A stretch of DNA of 64,000 nucleotides from Cupriavidus sp. YR651 (GTDB lineage Bacteria; Pseudomonadota; Gammaproteobacteria; Burkholderiales; Burkholderiaceae). The notes under the pieces were generated by a model, which searched no databases, was not told the DNA's origin, and worked only from the letters and a program-made list of their open reading frames with translations. Where the stretch lies: positions 1 through 64,000 of the forward strand of contig NZ_FMYZ01000006.1 in NCBI RefSeq assembly GCF_900101625.1, written 5' to 3'. A program made the translations under genes and the position numbers. This document shows positions 54,993 to 64,000 of the stretch, piece by piece; the first letter of the stretch is position 1, and each line of letters opens with the position of its first letter.

Positions 54993-57980
54993 TCAGTCAG
55001 GGTCCTTGTCCTGCGGTGCAACAGTTGCGATGTGCGCGACGCCGGACATCTCCGGCAGGGCGACATCCGGGATTTCGGGCTCGATGTCCGGCGGATTGCC
55101 GCGCGGCAGCGCCAGCGTGAAGCACGCGCCACGCGACGCCGTCTGGCCATGCCGGTCGTTCAGCCCCGGTTGCGCGTGGCCCGGCTCGACCCAGATACGG
55201 CCGCCGTGTGCCTGCAGGATGGCCTCGCAGACCGCCAGCCCGAGGCCCACGCCAGCCGTGGCGGACTCCCGTTCGCCGCGCGTGAACTTCTCGAAGATAC
55301 GGCGCTCTTCTCCAGCCGGCACGCCCGGGCCGTCATCCTCGACGGTGAGGCGGAATTCCTCGCCCACCACGGCACCGTGAATGCGGATCGCGGTACCCGG
55401 CGGCGTGTACTTGCCGGCGTTCTCGAGCAGGTTGCACAGCACCCGCTCCATCAGCACGCCATCGCATTCCACCAGCGGCAGCACCGACAGGTCCGCCACC
55501 TGCACCGGATGCCCGGCCAGCGCGTCACGCATCGACGCCAGCGCCGCCCCCACCAGCTCCTCCATCGACTGCCAGCCCCGCTGCATCGGCACGTCATGCC
55601 GCTGCAGCCTGGCCATATCGAGCAGGTTCACGACCATTGTGCGCATGCGCTGCGCCTGGCCGCGCATGGCTTCGACGGTCAGCGCCACCTCGGCCGGCAG
55701 CGGCGGTTCCACGCGCTGAAGCGTCTCCGCCATGCCGATCAGGCCCGTCAGCGGCGTGCGCAAATCATGCGACACCGCTGCCAGCAGCGAACTGCGCAAG
55801 CGTTCCGACTCGATCGACACCAGCGCGCGCTGTGCCACTTCCACGTAATGCAGGCGCTCGATCGCAATCGCGATCAGCGTGGTGAACACATCGGCCTGCC
55901 GGCGCAGTTCGGGCTCGGCCAGCGCGCGCCACGCGCGCGGCTCCACGGCCAGCACGCCGCGCGTCTGCATCGGCGCCTTCAGCGGCAGATACAGCACCGT
56001 ACTGCCCGGCAACGTATGCGTGCCCGTGCCAGCCGGCTGGCCGTGGTCGAACACCCATTGCGCCAGCACGGTGTCGATGGCTTCGCCCTTGTCGCGCGCG
56101 TGCGCATCCACGCCGTGCCGCGCGCGGTCTTCCCGCGCCTGGCCCTCCGATATCGGCACCAGCCGGCCCTGATCGGACACCAGGAAAAAGGTGGCATGCG
56201 CGTCGAACGCCGCGCGCAGGAAGCGGCCACCGATCTCGACGATCTGTTGCGTGGTCAGCGCCGCCGAGAGTTCTCGTGCCAGCTCATAGAGCGTGCGCGC
56301 ATCGGTCTCGCGGCGGACGGCCACCTGCGCCTGCTCGCGCAACCCGGCCGTGAGCTGGCCGATCACCAGCCCGACGGTCAGCATCACCAGGAAGGTCAGC
56401 AGGTATTGCACATCGCTGACGGCAAACGACATGCGCGGCGGCACGAAGAAGAAATCGAACGCCGCCACGGCCACCACGGACGCCAGCGCCGCCGGGCCAC
56501 GCCCATGCCGCAGCGCCACGCCAACCACCGCCGCGAGAAACAGCATCGCGATATTGACGAGGTCGAACCACGGCCGCGCGAGCATCGACAACGCCGTCGC
56601 CCCCGCGCACCAGACCGCGGCCCAGCCGTAGTCCAGGCGGCGCACGCGGGCCTGTTCCGCATCGGCCTCGGCATTTCCCCCGACATCGGCCGCCAGCGGC
56701 GGCGGCCGCACATCCCCACCGGCGGCGCCGGCCGCGAACGTGCGGGGGCGCAGGTCGGCGCGCGTGGTGTCGGCCGCCACGCGGATCACGTCGATCTCCG
56801 GACAGCCCGCCGCCAGCGCATCGGCAAAGGTCTGCCGGCCGATCAGGCGATATCCCGCGCCAAGCAGCGGCGACAACGCGCGCGCCAGCCAGGTCCGCCC
56901 CTGTTCGAGCCAGCCGCCCTCATGCTGCCAGTCCGTGCGTGCACGGCCCACCAGCACCTTGGTGAGGTTATGGCGGCGCACGTAGCCGGCGACGGCCTTG
57001 ACCATATCGTGACCCGCCAGCGTCTCGGTGCGCGCGCCGAGTTCCTCGGCCAGTTGCATCGCCGCACGCACGCGCACGCGCACGTCGTCGGATAACGGCA
57101 TCAGGCGGGGGGTGGCGATGGTGACGACGTGCCAGTCGCAATCGAGCTGGCTGGCCAGTCGCCGCGCACTGCGCACCACCTGCTCGGCGTCGTCGCCGGT
57201 GCCGATGCAGGCCACCACGGCTTCCCGCGTGCGCCAGACGGGCTCGATCGATTCCGCATCGCGATATGCCCGCACGTCGTCATCGACGCGATCGGCAGTG
57301 CGCCGCAGCGCCAGCTCGCGCAGTGCGATCAGGTTGCCCTTGCGGAAGAAATTGCGTGCAGCGTGCCGCGCCTGCTCGGGCAGGTAGACCTTGCCTTCGC
57401 GCAGGCGACGCAGCAGCTCGTCGGCGGGCAGGTCCACCAGGACGACTTCGTCGGCGCCGTCGAAGACCGCATCGGGCACGGTTTCCCAGACGCGCACGCC
57501 GGTGATGCCACCCACCGCCTGATTGAGGCTATCCAGGTGCTGGACGTTGACCGTGGTCCAGACATCGATACCCGCGGCCTGCAGTTCCTGGATGTCCTGC
57601 CAGCGCTTCGGATGGCGGCTGCCTGCGGCGTTGGAATGCGCCAGTTCGTCGACCAGTATCAGCGCGGGGCGGCGGGCGAGCGCGCCATCGAGATCGAACT
57701 CCTGCAGCACGCGGTCCCGATACGGGACGTCGCGCTGCGGCAGGCGATCCAGCCCATCCAGCAGCGCTTCGGTTTCCGCACGGCCATGGGTCTCGACGAC
57801 ACCGACCGCCACGTCCACGCCTTGTGAGCGCAACGCGCGGGCGGCGGCCAGCATGGCAAACGTCTTGCCCACGCCGGCGGATGCGCCAAAGTAGACGCGC
57901 AGCTTGCCGCGCGCGGCGCGTGCGCCCTCCGCCTGCATGCGCTGCAGCAGGACATCAGGGTCCGGGCGGGCGTCGGTCAC
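54993..57980 (-). CDS. kdpD: K+-sensing histidine kinase KdpD
   Basis: 995 residues. N-terminal KdpD domain with Walker A GASAGVGKT (about residue 33), a USP-like domain about 250-370, four membrane helices of the DUF4118 region about 450-550, a GAF domain, the dimerisation/phosphorylation helix with His738 in AAVSHDLRTPLTG and an ATPase domain with EDDGPGVPAGE. It is about 100 residues longer than E. coli KdpD (894), from the linker after the USP domain and the C-terminal tail. It follows kdpC by 75 bases and is immediately followed by kdpE. Confidence 0.94.
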   Translation of the reverse strand: MTDARPDPDVLLQRMQAEGARAARGKLRVYFGASAGVGKTFAMLAAARALRSQGVDVAVGVVETHGRAETEALLDGLDRLPQRDVPYRDRVLQEFDLDGALARRPALILVDELAHSNAAGSRHPKRWQDIQELQAAGIDVWTTVNVQHLDSLNQAVGGITGVRVWETVPDAVFDGADEVVLVDLPADELLRRLREGKVYLPEQARHAARNFFRKGNLIALRELALRRTADRVDDDVRAYRDAESIEPVWRTREAVVACIGTGDDAEQVVRSARRLASQLDCDWHVVTIATPRLMPLSDDVRVRVRAAMQLAEELGARTETLAGHDMVKAVAGYVRRHNLTKVLVGRARTDWQHEGGWLEQGRTWLARALSPLLGAGYRLIGRQTFADALAAGCPEIDVIRVAADTTRADLRPRTFAAGAAGGDVRPPPLAADVGGNAEADAEQARVRRLDYGWAAVWCAGATALSMLARPWFDLVNIAMLFLAAVVGVALRHGRGPAALASVVAVAAFDFFFVPPRMSFAVSDVQYLLTFLVMLTVGLVIGQLTAGLREQAQVAVRRETDARTLYELARELSAALTTQQIVEIGGRFLRAAFDAHATFFLVSDQGRLVPISEGQAREDRARHGVDAHARDKGEAIDTVLAQWVFDHGQPAGTGTHTLPGSTVLYLPLKAPMQTRGVLAVEPRAWRALAEPELRRQADVFTTLIAIAIERLHYVEVAQRALVSIESERLRSSLLAAVSHDLRTPLTGLIGMAETLQRVEPPLPAEVALTVEAMRGQAQRMRTMVVNLLDMARLQRHDVPMQRGWQSMEELVGAALASMRDALAGHPVQVADLSVLPLVECDGVLMERVLCNLLENAGKYTPPGTAIRIHGAVVGEEFRLTVEDDGPGVPAGEERRIFEKFTRGERESATAGVGLGLAVCEAILQAHGGRIWVEPGHAQPGLNDRHGQTASRGACFTLALPRGNPPDIEPEIPDVALPEMSGVAHIATVAPQDKDPD

Positions 57981-58055
57981 GGTCGTCGAAAATGGCTGGT
58001 GATGACCGGGATTCTGCCACGGGACGCACCAGCCGTTCCCGCCCGGCGCGGGGCG

Positions 58056-58676
58056 TTACCTGGCCTCATCCAGCGCCAGATTCAGCTTCAGCACATTCAC
58101 GCCCGGCTCGCCCAGCACCGCCAGCCCCGGCCCCTCGGTGTTCGCCGCGATGAGCGCGTTGACCTTCTCGACGGGAATCCCGCGCACCCGCGCCACGCGA
58201 GCGGCCTGGTACTTCGCCGCCGCCGGGCTGATCTGGGGATCGAGCCCGCTGCCGGACGCCGTCACCAGGTCCACCGGCACGGGTGCCGTATTGCCCGGAT
58301 CGGCCGCACGCAAGGCGTCGAGGCGCGCCTTGGCGGCATCGGTCAGCGCGGGATTGGTCGGGCCCAGGTTCGACCCCACCGACCCCGCGCCGTTGTACGG
58401 CATCGGTGCGGTGGCGGACAAGCGGCTCCAGAAGTACTTCGGATCGGAGAACGGCTGGCCGATCAGTTCCGAACCCACGGTCTTGCCATCCTTGACGATC
58501 AGCGACCCTGCCGCCTGGTGCGGGAACACGGTGCTCGCGATGCCGGTGACCACGCCGGGATACAGCAGGCCGGTCACGATCGACAGGCCAACGAAGATGG
58601 TCAGCGCCGGGCGCAGCGCGCCTTGCTGGCGCGGGGTCTCGGTCGGCAGGCCAGCGGCCTTGATGGGGGTATGCAT
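58056..58676 (-). CDS. kdpC: K+-transporting ATPase subunit C
   Basis: 206 residues, one N-terminal membrane helix (about 25-48), then the periplasmic/cytoplasmic domain with [31 protein letters not shown], the Asn/Ser-rich [11 protein letters not shown] and the [15 protein letters not shown] motif. It assembles the KdpFABC pump. A GGAGA ribosome site lies just before the ATG. Starts 26 bases after kdpB. Confidence 0.95.
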   Translation of the reverse strand: MHTPIKAAGLPTETPRQQGALRPALTIFVGLSIVTGLLYPGVVTGIASTVFPHQAAGSLIVKDGKTVGSELIGQPFSDPKYFWSRLSATAPMPYNGAGSVGSNLGPTNPALTDAAKARLDALRAADPGNTAPVPVDLVTASGSGLDPQISPAAAKYQAARVARVRGIPVEKVNALIAANTEGPGLAVLGEPGVNVLKLNLALDEAR

Positions 58677-58702
58677 GGAAAATCTCCGTTTGCGGTGTGC
58701 GT

Positions 58703-60931
58703 TCAGACCCAGCCGAACAACGTCAGCAGCATGTCGATCAGCTTGATCCCGACGAACGGCACGAGAATGCCGCCCAGGCCGTAAATCAGCAGGTTACGGC
58801 GCAGCAGGATCGCCGCGCCAAGCGGGCGATACACCACGCCCCGCAGCGCCAGCGGAATCAGCGCGACGATGATCAGCGCGTTGAAGATCACCGCCGACAT
58901 GATCGCGGACGCCGGCGTGGCCAGGCCCATCACGTTCAGCAGGTTCAGCTGCGGATAGGTGGTGGCAAACGCCGCCGGGATGATCGCGAAATACTTGGCC
59001 ACGTCGTTGGCCACGCTGAAGGTGGTCAGCGACCCGCGCGTCATCAGCATCTGCTTGCCGATCTCCACGATCTCGATCAGCTTGGTCGGATTGCTGTCCA
59101 GGTCGACCATGTTGCCGGCTTCGCGCGCGGCCTGCGTGCCGCTGTTCATGGCCACGGCGACATCGGCCTGCGCCAGCGCGGGCGCGTCGTTGGTGCCGTC
59201 GCCGGTCATCGCCACCAGTCGCCCGTCGCGCTGGAAGTCGCGGATCAGCGCGAGCTTGGCTTCCGGCGTGGCTTCGGCCAGGAAGTCGTCGACGCCGGCC
59301 TCGGCTGCGATCGACGCGGCGGTCAGGCGGTTGTCGCCCGTGATCATCACCGTGCGGATGCCCATCTTGCGCAGTTCGCCAAAGCGCTCCCGGATACCCG
59401 TCTTGACGATGTCCTTGAGCTCGACCACGCCCAGCACGCGCACGCTGTCCTCGGAGCCTTCCGAGACCATCTCCGCCACCACCAGCGGCGTGCTGCCCGC
59501 GCGCGCCACATCGTCGACGGCCTGCATCACGGCGTCCGGGAACTTGCCCGCGTGCCCGGTCACGTAACGGCGCAGCGCGTCGGCAGCGCCCTTGCGTACG
59601 CTGCGCACCACCGTGCCGTTGGTCACGTCGATACCGCTCATGCGCGTCTGCGCGGAGAACGGTACGAACACCGGCGCGGCGAGACCCTTGGCGCCCATCT
59701 CCGGCACGGCCACGCCCGGTTGCTGACGGGCCAGCGCGACGATGCTGCGGCCTTCCGGCGTTTCATCGGCCAGCGACGACAGCCATGCGGCCTCGGCCAG
59801 CTGGCGGTCGGTCACGCCCGGTGCGCAGATGAACCGCGCAGCCTGGCGATTGCCGTGCGTGATCGTGCCGGTCTTGTCGAGCAGCAGCACGTCCACGTCG
59901 CCGGCGGCTTCCACCGCGCGGCCCGACGTCGCGATGACGTTGGCTTCCATCATGCGGCTCATGCCGGCCACGCCGATGGCGGACAACAGGCCGCCGATCG
60001 TCGTCGGAATCAGGCACACCAGCAGCGCCACCAGCACCGTGACGGACACCGGCACGCCGGCCTTGGTCACCAGCACGCTGTAGAGCGAGAACGGTTGCAG
60101 CGTGGCGGTGGCCAGCAGCAGCACCAGCGTCAGCCCCACCAGCAGGATGGTCAGCGCCAGTTCGTTAGGCGTCTTCTGACGCTTGGCGCCTTCCACCATG
60201 CTGATCATGCGGTCGATGAAGCTCTCGCCGGGGTTGGTCGTGATGCGTACCACGATCCAGTCGGACAGCACGCGCGTGCCGCCCGTGACCGACGAGAAGT
60301 CGCCGCCCGACTCGCGGATCACCGGCGCCGATTCCCCCGTGATCGCGCTTTCGTCGACCGAGGCCACGCCTTCGATCACTTCGCCATCGCCCGGGATCAT
60401 GTCGCCGGCTTCCACCAGCACGACATCGCCGCGACGCAGATCGGTGGCCGCACGCGGCTCCGTCGCGCCGGAAGCGCGCGCATCGCTGCGGCCAGCACGC
60501 ACCACGCGCGCCGTGACGGTCGTCTTCAGCCCGCGCAGCGCGGCGGCTTGCTGCTTGCTGCGGCCCTCGGCCAGTGCCTCGGCAAAGTTGGCGAACAGCA
60601 CCGTGAACCAGAGCCAGATCGACACCGCCAGGATGAAGCCGGCGGATTCACCGCCCGGCGTCGGATGGACCAGGGCGCGGGCAAACAGGATCGACGTCAG
60701 GATGCTGCCCGCATAGACGACGAACATCACCGGATTGCGTAGCTGGTCGCGCGGAGACAGCTTCCGGAACGCATCGACGATGGCCGGCTTGACCAGCTCG
60801 GGCGCGAACATGCCGCCACGCGGCGGACGATGATGGCTGCCCACGATCGTGGTGGCCGGCGCGTTGCCCTGCGCCGGGGCCTTGGAGGTGCCGCTGCCCG
60901 AGGCGCGCGTCACCGTGGAGTCTTGTTGCAT
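58703..60931 (-). CDS. kdpB: K+-transporting P-type ATPase subunit B
   Basis: 742 residues. P-type ATPase with the TGES motif in ITGESAPV, phosphorylation site Asp352 in DKTGT, and the [20 protein letters not shown] hinge. It hydrolyses ATP and drives K+ import through KdpA. It has an N-terminal extension of about 35 Ser/Thr/Ala residues relative to E. coli KdpB (682). The start at 60931 (MQQDSTV) was chosen because the longer frame is antisense-like. It lies 16 bases after kdpA. Confidence 0.96.
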   Translation of the reverse strand: MQQDSTVTRASGSGTSKAPAQGNAPATTIVGSHHRPPRGGMFAPELVKPAIVDAFRKLSPRDQLRNPVMFVVYAGSILTSILFARALVHPTPGGESAGFILAVSIWLWFTVLFANFAEALAEGRSKQQAAALRGLKTTVTARVVRAGRSDARASGATEPRAATDLRRGDVVLVEAGDMIPGDGEVIEGVASVDESAITGESAPVIRESGGDFSSVTGGTRVLSDWIVVRITTNPGESFIDRMISMVEGAKRQKTPNELALTILLVGLTLVLLLATATLQPFSLYSVLVTKAGVPVSVTVLVALLVCLIPTTIGGLLSAIGVAGMSRMMEANVIATSGRAVEAAGDVDVLLLDKTGTITHGNRQAARFICAPGVTDRQLAEAAWLSSLADETPEGRSIVALARQQPGVAVPEMGAKGLAAPVFVPFSAQTRMSGIDVTNGTVVRSVRKGAADALRRYVTGHAGKFPDAVMQAVDDVARAGSTPLVVAEMVSEGSEDSVRVLGVVELKDIVKTGIRERFGELRKMGIRTVMITGDNRLTAASIAAEAGVDDFLAEATPEAKLALIRDFQRDGRLVAMTGDGTNDAPALAQADVAVAMNSGTQAAREAGNMVDLDSNPTKLIEIVEIGKQMLMTRGSLTTFSVANDVAKYFAIIPAAFATTYPQLNLLNVMGLATPASAIMSAVIFNALIIVALIPLALRGVVYRPLGAAILLRRNLLIYGLGGILVPFVGIKLIDMLLTLFGWV

Positions 60932-60947
60932 GCGATTCTCCGCAAGA

Positions 60948-62777
60948 TTACTGAGCAGCCGCCGCCACTGCGGCGGGCTGCAATTGCTCGGCGACCGGAC
61001 CCAGCGCCAGCGCGGGCACATAGGTCAGCGCACCAACCAGCAGCACCGATCCCACCAGCAGCACGACGAACAGCGGGCCGTGCGTGGGCATCGTGCCGGC
61101 CGTCACCGGCGTACGACGCTTGGCGGCGAGGGAGCCGGCCATCGCCAGCACCGGGACGATGATCCAGAAGCGGCCGAACCACATCGCCGCAGCCAGCAGC
61201 GTGTTGTAGAACGGCGTATTGGCGGACAGTCCGGCAAACGCGCTGCCGTTGTTGTTGGCGGCCGAGGACAGCGCGTACAGGATTTCCGAGAAACCGTGCG
61301 TGCCCGGGTTGAACACCCCCGCGCGGCCTGGATCGGCCATCACCGCGATGGCGGTCCCCACCAGCACCAGCAGCGGCGTGACGAGGATGGCCACGGCGGT
61401 CATCTTCATCTCGAAGGTCTCGATCTTCTTGCCCAGGTACTCCGGCGTGCGGCCGATCATGAGGCCCGCGATGAACACTGCCAGCACGGCATAGACCAGC
61501 ATCCCGTACAGGCCCGATCCCACACCGCCGAAGACGACTTCACCCAGTTGCATCAGCAGCATCGGCACCAGCCCGCCAATCGCGGTGAAGGAGTCGTGCA
61601 TGCCGTTGACCGCGCCGCAGGACGCGGCCGTGGTGATCGTCGCGAACAACGACGTGGCGGAGATGCCGAAGCGCACTTCCTTGCCTTCCATGTTGCCGCC
61701 GGCCTGGAGCGCGGAGGACACATGGTCGATCGACAGCCCCGACAGCGCCGCGGTGATCTGCTGCTCCGAGACGAAGGCCGCGATGGCCATCACCACGAAG
61801 ATCACCGTCATCGACGCCAGCACCGCAACGCCCTGGCGCCGGTCGCGCACCATCTCGCCGAACGTGAAGCAGAGCGCGGCGGGAATCAGGAAGATCGCCA
61901 GCATCTCGATGAAGTTGGCCAGCGGCGTCGGGTTCTCATACGGATGCGCGGAGTTGGCATTGAAGAAGCCGCCACCGTTGGTGCCGAGCATCTTGATGGC
62001 CTCCTGCGACGCCACCGGGCCCATGGCCAGCGTCTGCGTGCTGGTCTTCATGTCTTCCGTGACGGGCTTGCCTTCCTTGTCGAGCACGGGCTGTCCGGCG
62101 GCATCCACCTTGGGCTGCGTGTACTCGACGGCCGTGACGAGGTTCACATCCTTGTAGCTGTCGAAGTTCTGGATCACACCCTGGCTGACCAGCAGCAGCG
62201 CGGTAATCACCGACAGCGGCAGCAGCACGTAGAGCGTGCTGCGCGTCATGTCGACCCAGAAATTGCCGATGGTGGCCGACGTATGGCGCGCGAAGCCGCG
62301 GATCAGCGCGAACACCACGGCAATGCCGGTAGCCGCCGAGACGAAGTTCTGCACCGTCAGCGCCAGCATCTGCGTGAGGTAGCTCATCGTCGATTCACCG
62401 GCATAGCCCTGCCAGTTGGTATTGGCGACGAAGCTGATGGCGGTGTTGAACGACGAGTCCGGCGAGACCGCGCCGAATCCCTGCGGGTTCAGCGGCAGCA
62501 CGCCCTGGAGGCGCTGGATCGCATAGACGGCGATCACGCCGAGCACGTTGAACACCAGCACGGCGATGGCGTACTGCTTCCATCCCATTTCGGCGTCGGC
62601 GCGCACGCCGGCCAGGCGATACAGCCCGCGTTCGAGCGGGCGGCCCCAGGCCGTGAGGCGGTAGTCCCCCTCCTCCATGGCCCGGCGCATGTAGCGTCCG
62701 AGGAAAGGCCCCATCACAAACAGGATGAGGAGAAAGAGGACCAGTAGTCCGATGAATTGCGGCGATAGAGACGACAT
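60948..62777 (-). CDS. kdpA: K+-transporting ATPase subunit A
   Basis: 609 residues, superfamily-of-K+-transporters fold with about ten helices. Selectivity-filter-like loops are visible: [44 protein letters not shown] and [13 protein letters not shown]. It forms the K+ channel of the pump. Its ATG shares a base with the kdpF stop. Confidence 0.96.
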   Translation of the reverse strand: MSSLSPQFIGLLVLFLLILFVMGPFLGRYMRRAMEEGDYRLTAWGRPLERGLYRLAGVRADAEMGWKQYAIAVLVFNVLGVIAVYAIQRLQGVLPLNPQGFGAVSPDSSFNTAISFVANTNWQGYAGESTMSYLTQMLALTVQNFVSAATGIAVVFALIRGFARHTSATIGNFWVDMTRSTLYVLLPLSVITALLLVSQGVIQNFDSYKDVNLVTAVEYTQPKVDAAGQPVLDKEGKPVTEDMKTSTQTLAMGPVASQEAIKMLGTNGGGFFNANSAHPYENPTPLANFIEMLAIFLIPAALCFTFGEMVRDRRQGVAVLASMTVIFVVMAIAAFVSEQQITAALSGLSIDHVSSALQAGGNMEGKEVRFGISATSLFATITTAASCGAVNGMHDSFTAIGGLVPMLLMQLGEVVFGGVGSGLYGMLVYAVLAVFIAGLMIGRTPEYLGKKIETFEMKMTAVAILVTPLLVLVGTAIAVMADPGRAGVFNPGTHGFSEILYALSSAANNNGSAFAGLSANTPFYNTLLAAAMWFGRFWIIVPVLAMAGSLAAKRRTPVTAGTMPTHGPLFVVLLVGSVLLVGALTYVPALALGPVAEQLQPAAVAAAAQ

Positions 62778-62866
62778 CAGAATTTCTCCGGCCGGAACAG
62801 GGCGACGAGGAGGTAAATGAAGATCACGACGGCGAGCGTTGCGCTCAGCAGATCAGTCCAGTCCAT
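62777..62866 (-). CDS. kdpF: K+-transporting ATPase subunit F
   Basis: 29 residues, [20 protein letters not shown] then VALFRPEKF: a single hydrophobic helix ending in the conserved PEKF tail. It stabilises the KdpABC complex. It overlaps by one base both the upstream small ORF (TAATG) and kdpA (TGATG), so all are translationally coupled. Confidence 0.93.
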   Translation of the reverse strand: MDWTDLLSATLAVVIFIYLLVALFRPEKF

Positions 62867-63042
62867 TACAGCCTCCGGTCGCTGGCCGAGTGCTTGGGCG
62901 CGAACGCGTCGGCGTGGCCCTGGCGGCCGTCGGCATCCGGACCGCCCGATGGCAGGTTGGCGCCCAGCGCGGCGCACAACGCCAGCAGCGCGCCGGTGAG
63001 CGCGCCGAAAGCTAACAACACGAGGAAATAGATCCCGTCCAT
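62866..63042 (-). CDS. Small membrane protein preceding kdpF
   Basis: 58 residues: MDGIYFLVLLAFGALTGALL, then LALCAALGANL, a predicted single helix (4-30) followed by a polar, His/Asp-rich tail (GQGHADAFAPKH). Its TAA overlaps the kdpF ATG by one base and it starts about 20 bases after a weak G-rich site. Coding character is shown by the helix-then-polar layout and the tight coupling to kdpF. I do not recognise a family; it may be a second small regulatory subunit of the Kdp pump. Confidence 0.6.
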   Translation of the reverse strand: MDGIYFLVLLAFGALTGALLALCAALGANLPSGGPDADGRQGHADAFAPKHSASDRRL

Positions 63043-63126
63043 GACAAACCCCAGAAGAAAAGGCGTGAAGGATTCACACCGTGGAGCTTAGGGACGGGGC
63101 GATAAAAACGGGGTAGAGAGGGGGAG

Positions 63127-63152
63127 GCGGGGTGTAAAGAGAATATAAAAAT
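63127..63152 (-). promoter_or_regulatory. Candidate KdpE operator upstream of the kdp operon
   Basis: Read on the minus strand, ATTTTTATATTCTCTTTACA followed by CCCCGC closely resembles the T-rich KdpE-binding site of the E. coli kdpFABC promoter as I remember it. It lies about 85 bases upstream of the first small ORF of the operon, a suitable place for an activator. Its upstream edge overlaps the U-tract of the corA terminator. Confidence 0.6.
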
Positions 63153-63179
63153 GGCGCGCCGGGCCAGGAATGGCGCGCC
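63147..63179 (-). terminator. Rho-independent terminator of the corA-like gene
   Basis: Two self-complementary GGCGCGCC copies (63153-63160, 63172-63179) form an 8-bp stem with an 11-base loop, followed on the minus strand by ATTTTT. It lies 18 bases after the stop of the corA-like gene and upstream of kdp. Confidence 0.75.
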
Positions 63180-63197
63180 TGGCCGGCCGGTCGTGCC

Positions 63198-64000
63198 TCA
63201 GATCCAGCCGGACTTGTGCAGCTTGCGCCAGAGCCCGCCGCAGGCCAGGGCCGTGACGCCGACCACGGTCGGATAAGCATAGTGGAACTTGAGCTCCGGC
63301 ATGAAACTGAAGTTCATGCCGTACAGGCTGAAGACCACCGTGGGGATCGCCAGGATGGCGCCCCAGCCGGCCAGCCGCTTGACCACCTCGTTCTGCCCCA
63401 CGGTCACCAGCGCCAGGTTGACCTGCACGGCCGTGGTCAGCATTTCGCGCACGACGTCGAGCGTACGCACGACGCGGCTGCAGTGATCCTCGATATCGCG
63501 GAAATAGGCGCGCAGCTCCTTCGGCACCAGCGCATCGTGCAGGCGAATCAGCTGGCTGCAGATATCCTCGACCGGATAGACCGCGTTGCGCAGCCGCAGG
63601 ACCTGGCGCTTGATCTGGTAGAGCCGCTCGATCGAGGCGCGATCGAACTCGTCGCGGAAGATGTCCTGCTCCAGCGTCTCGAAGGTGTCCTCCAGGTGAG
63701 TGACGATGGGCAGATAGTGGTCGACCACGAAATCCATCAACGCATAGAGCACATAGGCGGGGCCGTTGGCCAGCCCCTGCGGGTCCTGCTCGCAGCGCTC
63801 GCGCACGGGGGCATAGGTGGTGCTGGCCCCATGGCGGACGGAGACCACGTAGTTCGACCCGACGAACAGGTGGGTTTCGCCGACCACCACCTCCTCGCCG
63901 ATCAGCTGCGCGGTGTTCAGCACCACGAAGACCGAATCGCCGTAGGACTCCAACTTGGGCCGCTGATGGGCGTCCAATGCGTCCTCCACCGCCAGGTCAT
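63198..64000 (-). CDS. corA: CorA-family Mg2+/Co2+ transporter, 5' end cut by the window
   Basis: The visible 267 or so residues are the C-terminal part of a CorA protein: LAVEDALDAHQRPKLESYGD, a long helical stretch, and two terminal membrane helices bearing the YGMNF selectivity motif (FSLYGMNFSFMPEL). The reading frame is open to the last base of the window, so the N-terminus lies outside; the GTG at 63989 is internal. The pentameric channel takes up Mg2+ and Co2+ across the inner membrane. A terminator follows the stop. Confidence 0.9.
   Translation of the reverse strand, partial: DLAVEDALDAHQRPKLESYGDSVFVVLNTAQLIGEEVVVGETHLFVGSNYVVSVRHGASTTYAPVRERCEQDPQGLANGPAYVLYALMDFVVDHYLPIVTHLEDTFETLEQDIFRDEFDRASIERLYQIKRQVLRLRNAVYPVEDICSQLIRLHDALVPKELRAYFRDIEDHCSRVVRTLDVVREMLTTAVQVNLALVTVGQNEVVKRLAGWGAILAIPTVVFSLYGMNFSFMPELKFHYAYPTVVGVTALACGGLWRKLHKSGWI

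Noticed and set aside
54717..57095. A 792-residue open frame antisense to kdpD
   Set aside because: kdpD has all its domains on the minus strand; this frame has no recognisable domain.
58697..60742. A 681-residue open frame antisense to kdpB
   Set aside because: The His/Arg/Gln-rich translation is a shadow of the P-type ATPase gene.

Overview
The window is a GC-rich chromosomal segment from a Burkholderiaceae bacterium. Protein content and gene order (lipB-lipA, mreBCD-mrdA-rodA, gatCAB, a Burkholderia-type CDI locus) look most like Cupriavidus/Ralstonia; the genus is an inference from families and layout, not from a search. Most of it is housekeeping. The clear accessory island lies at about 32.6-45.8 kb, and its core (about 41.2-44.0 kb) is visibly more AT-rich than its surroundings.

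Layout. 0-4.2 kb: a di-iron ferritin-like protein with a terminator, heptose adenylyltransferase rfaE2, then on the minus strand birA-coaX-SPOR protein. 4.4-8.2 kb: an MCE lipid-transport operon (STAS-permease, ATPase, MlaD-like protein, auxiliary lipoprotein), then a VanZ-like membrane protein. 9.5-14.5 kb: a minus-strand pyroglutamate operon (pxpB-pxpC-pxpA-DUF969-DUF979-pcp). 14.8-17.1 kb: lipA, lipB and a DUF2917 gene, with a divergent LysR regulator. 18.3-20.0 kb: DUF484-xerC. 20.1-26.5 kb: the rod-shape cluster mreB-mreC-mreD-mrdA-rodA. 27.4-32.5 kb: gatC-gatA, a small lipoprotein, a secreted alpha/beta hydrolase, gatB and a strong terminator.

32.6-45.8 kb is a contact-dependent growth inhibition / two-partner secretion locus. 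It has a 2808-residue CdiA whose C-terminus is an EndoU-type RNase domain, an overlapping MafI-type immunity gene, a row of orphan immunity-like genes (CPCC cysteine-rich, a frameshifted DUF596 gene, DUF6984, Imm42), and the outer-membrane transporter CdiB. Short coding tails just upstream of the orphan immunity genes look like remnants of displaced toxins.

45.8-53.2 kb: a three-gene operon of two transglutaminase-like proteins and a circularly permuted ATP-grasp/alpha-E fusion, a combination associated with an uncharacterised peptide-ligation system. 53.3-54.1 kb: a Sel1-repeat protein. 54.3-63.0 kb: a complete Kdp potassium system, read on the minus strand as a 58-residue ORF, kdpF, kdpA, kdpB, kdpC, kdpD, kdpE. 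It is preceded by an AT-rich site resembling the E. coli KdpE operator. The window ends inside a CorA-family metal transporter gene. No tRNA, rRNA, CRISPR array or insertion sequence was recognised.
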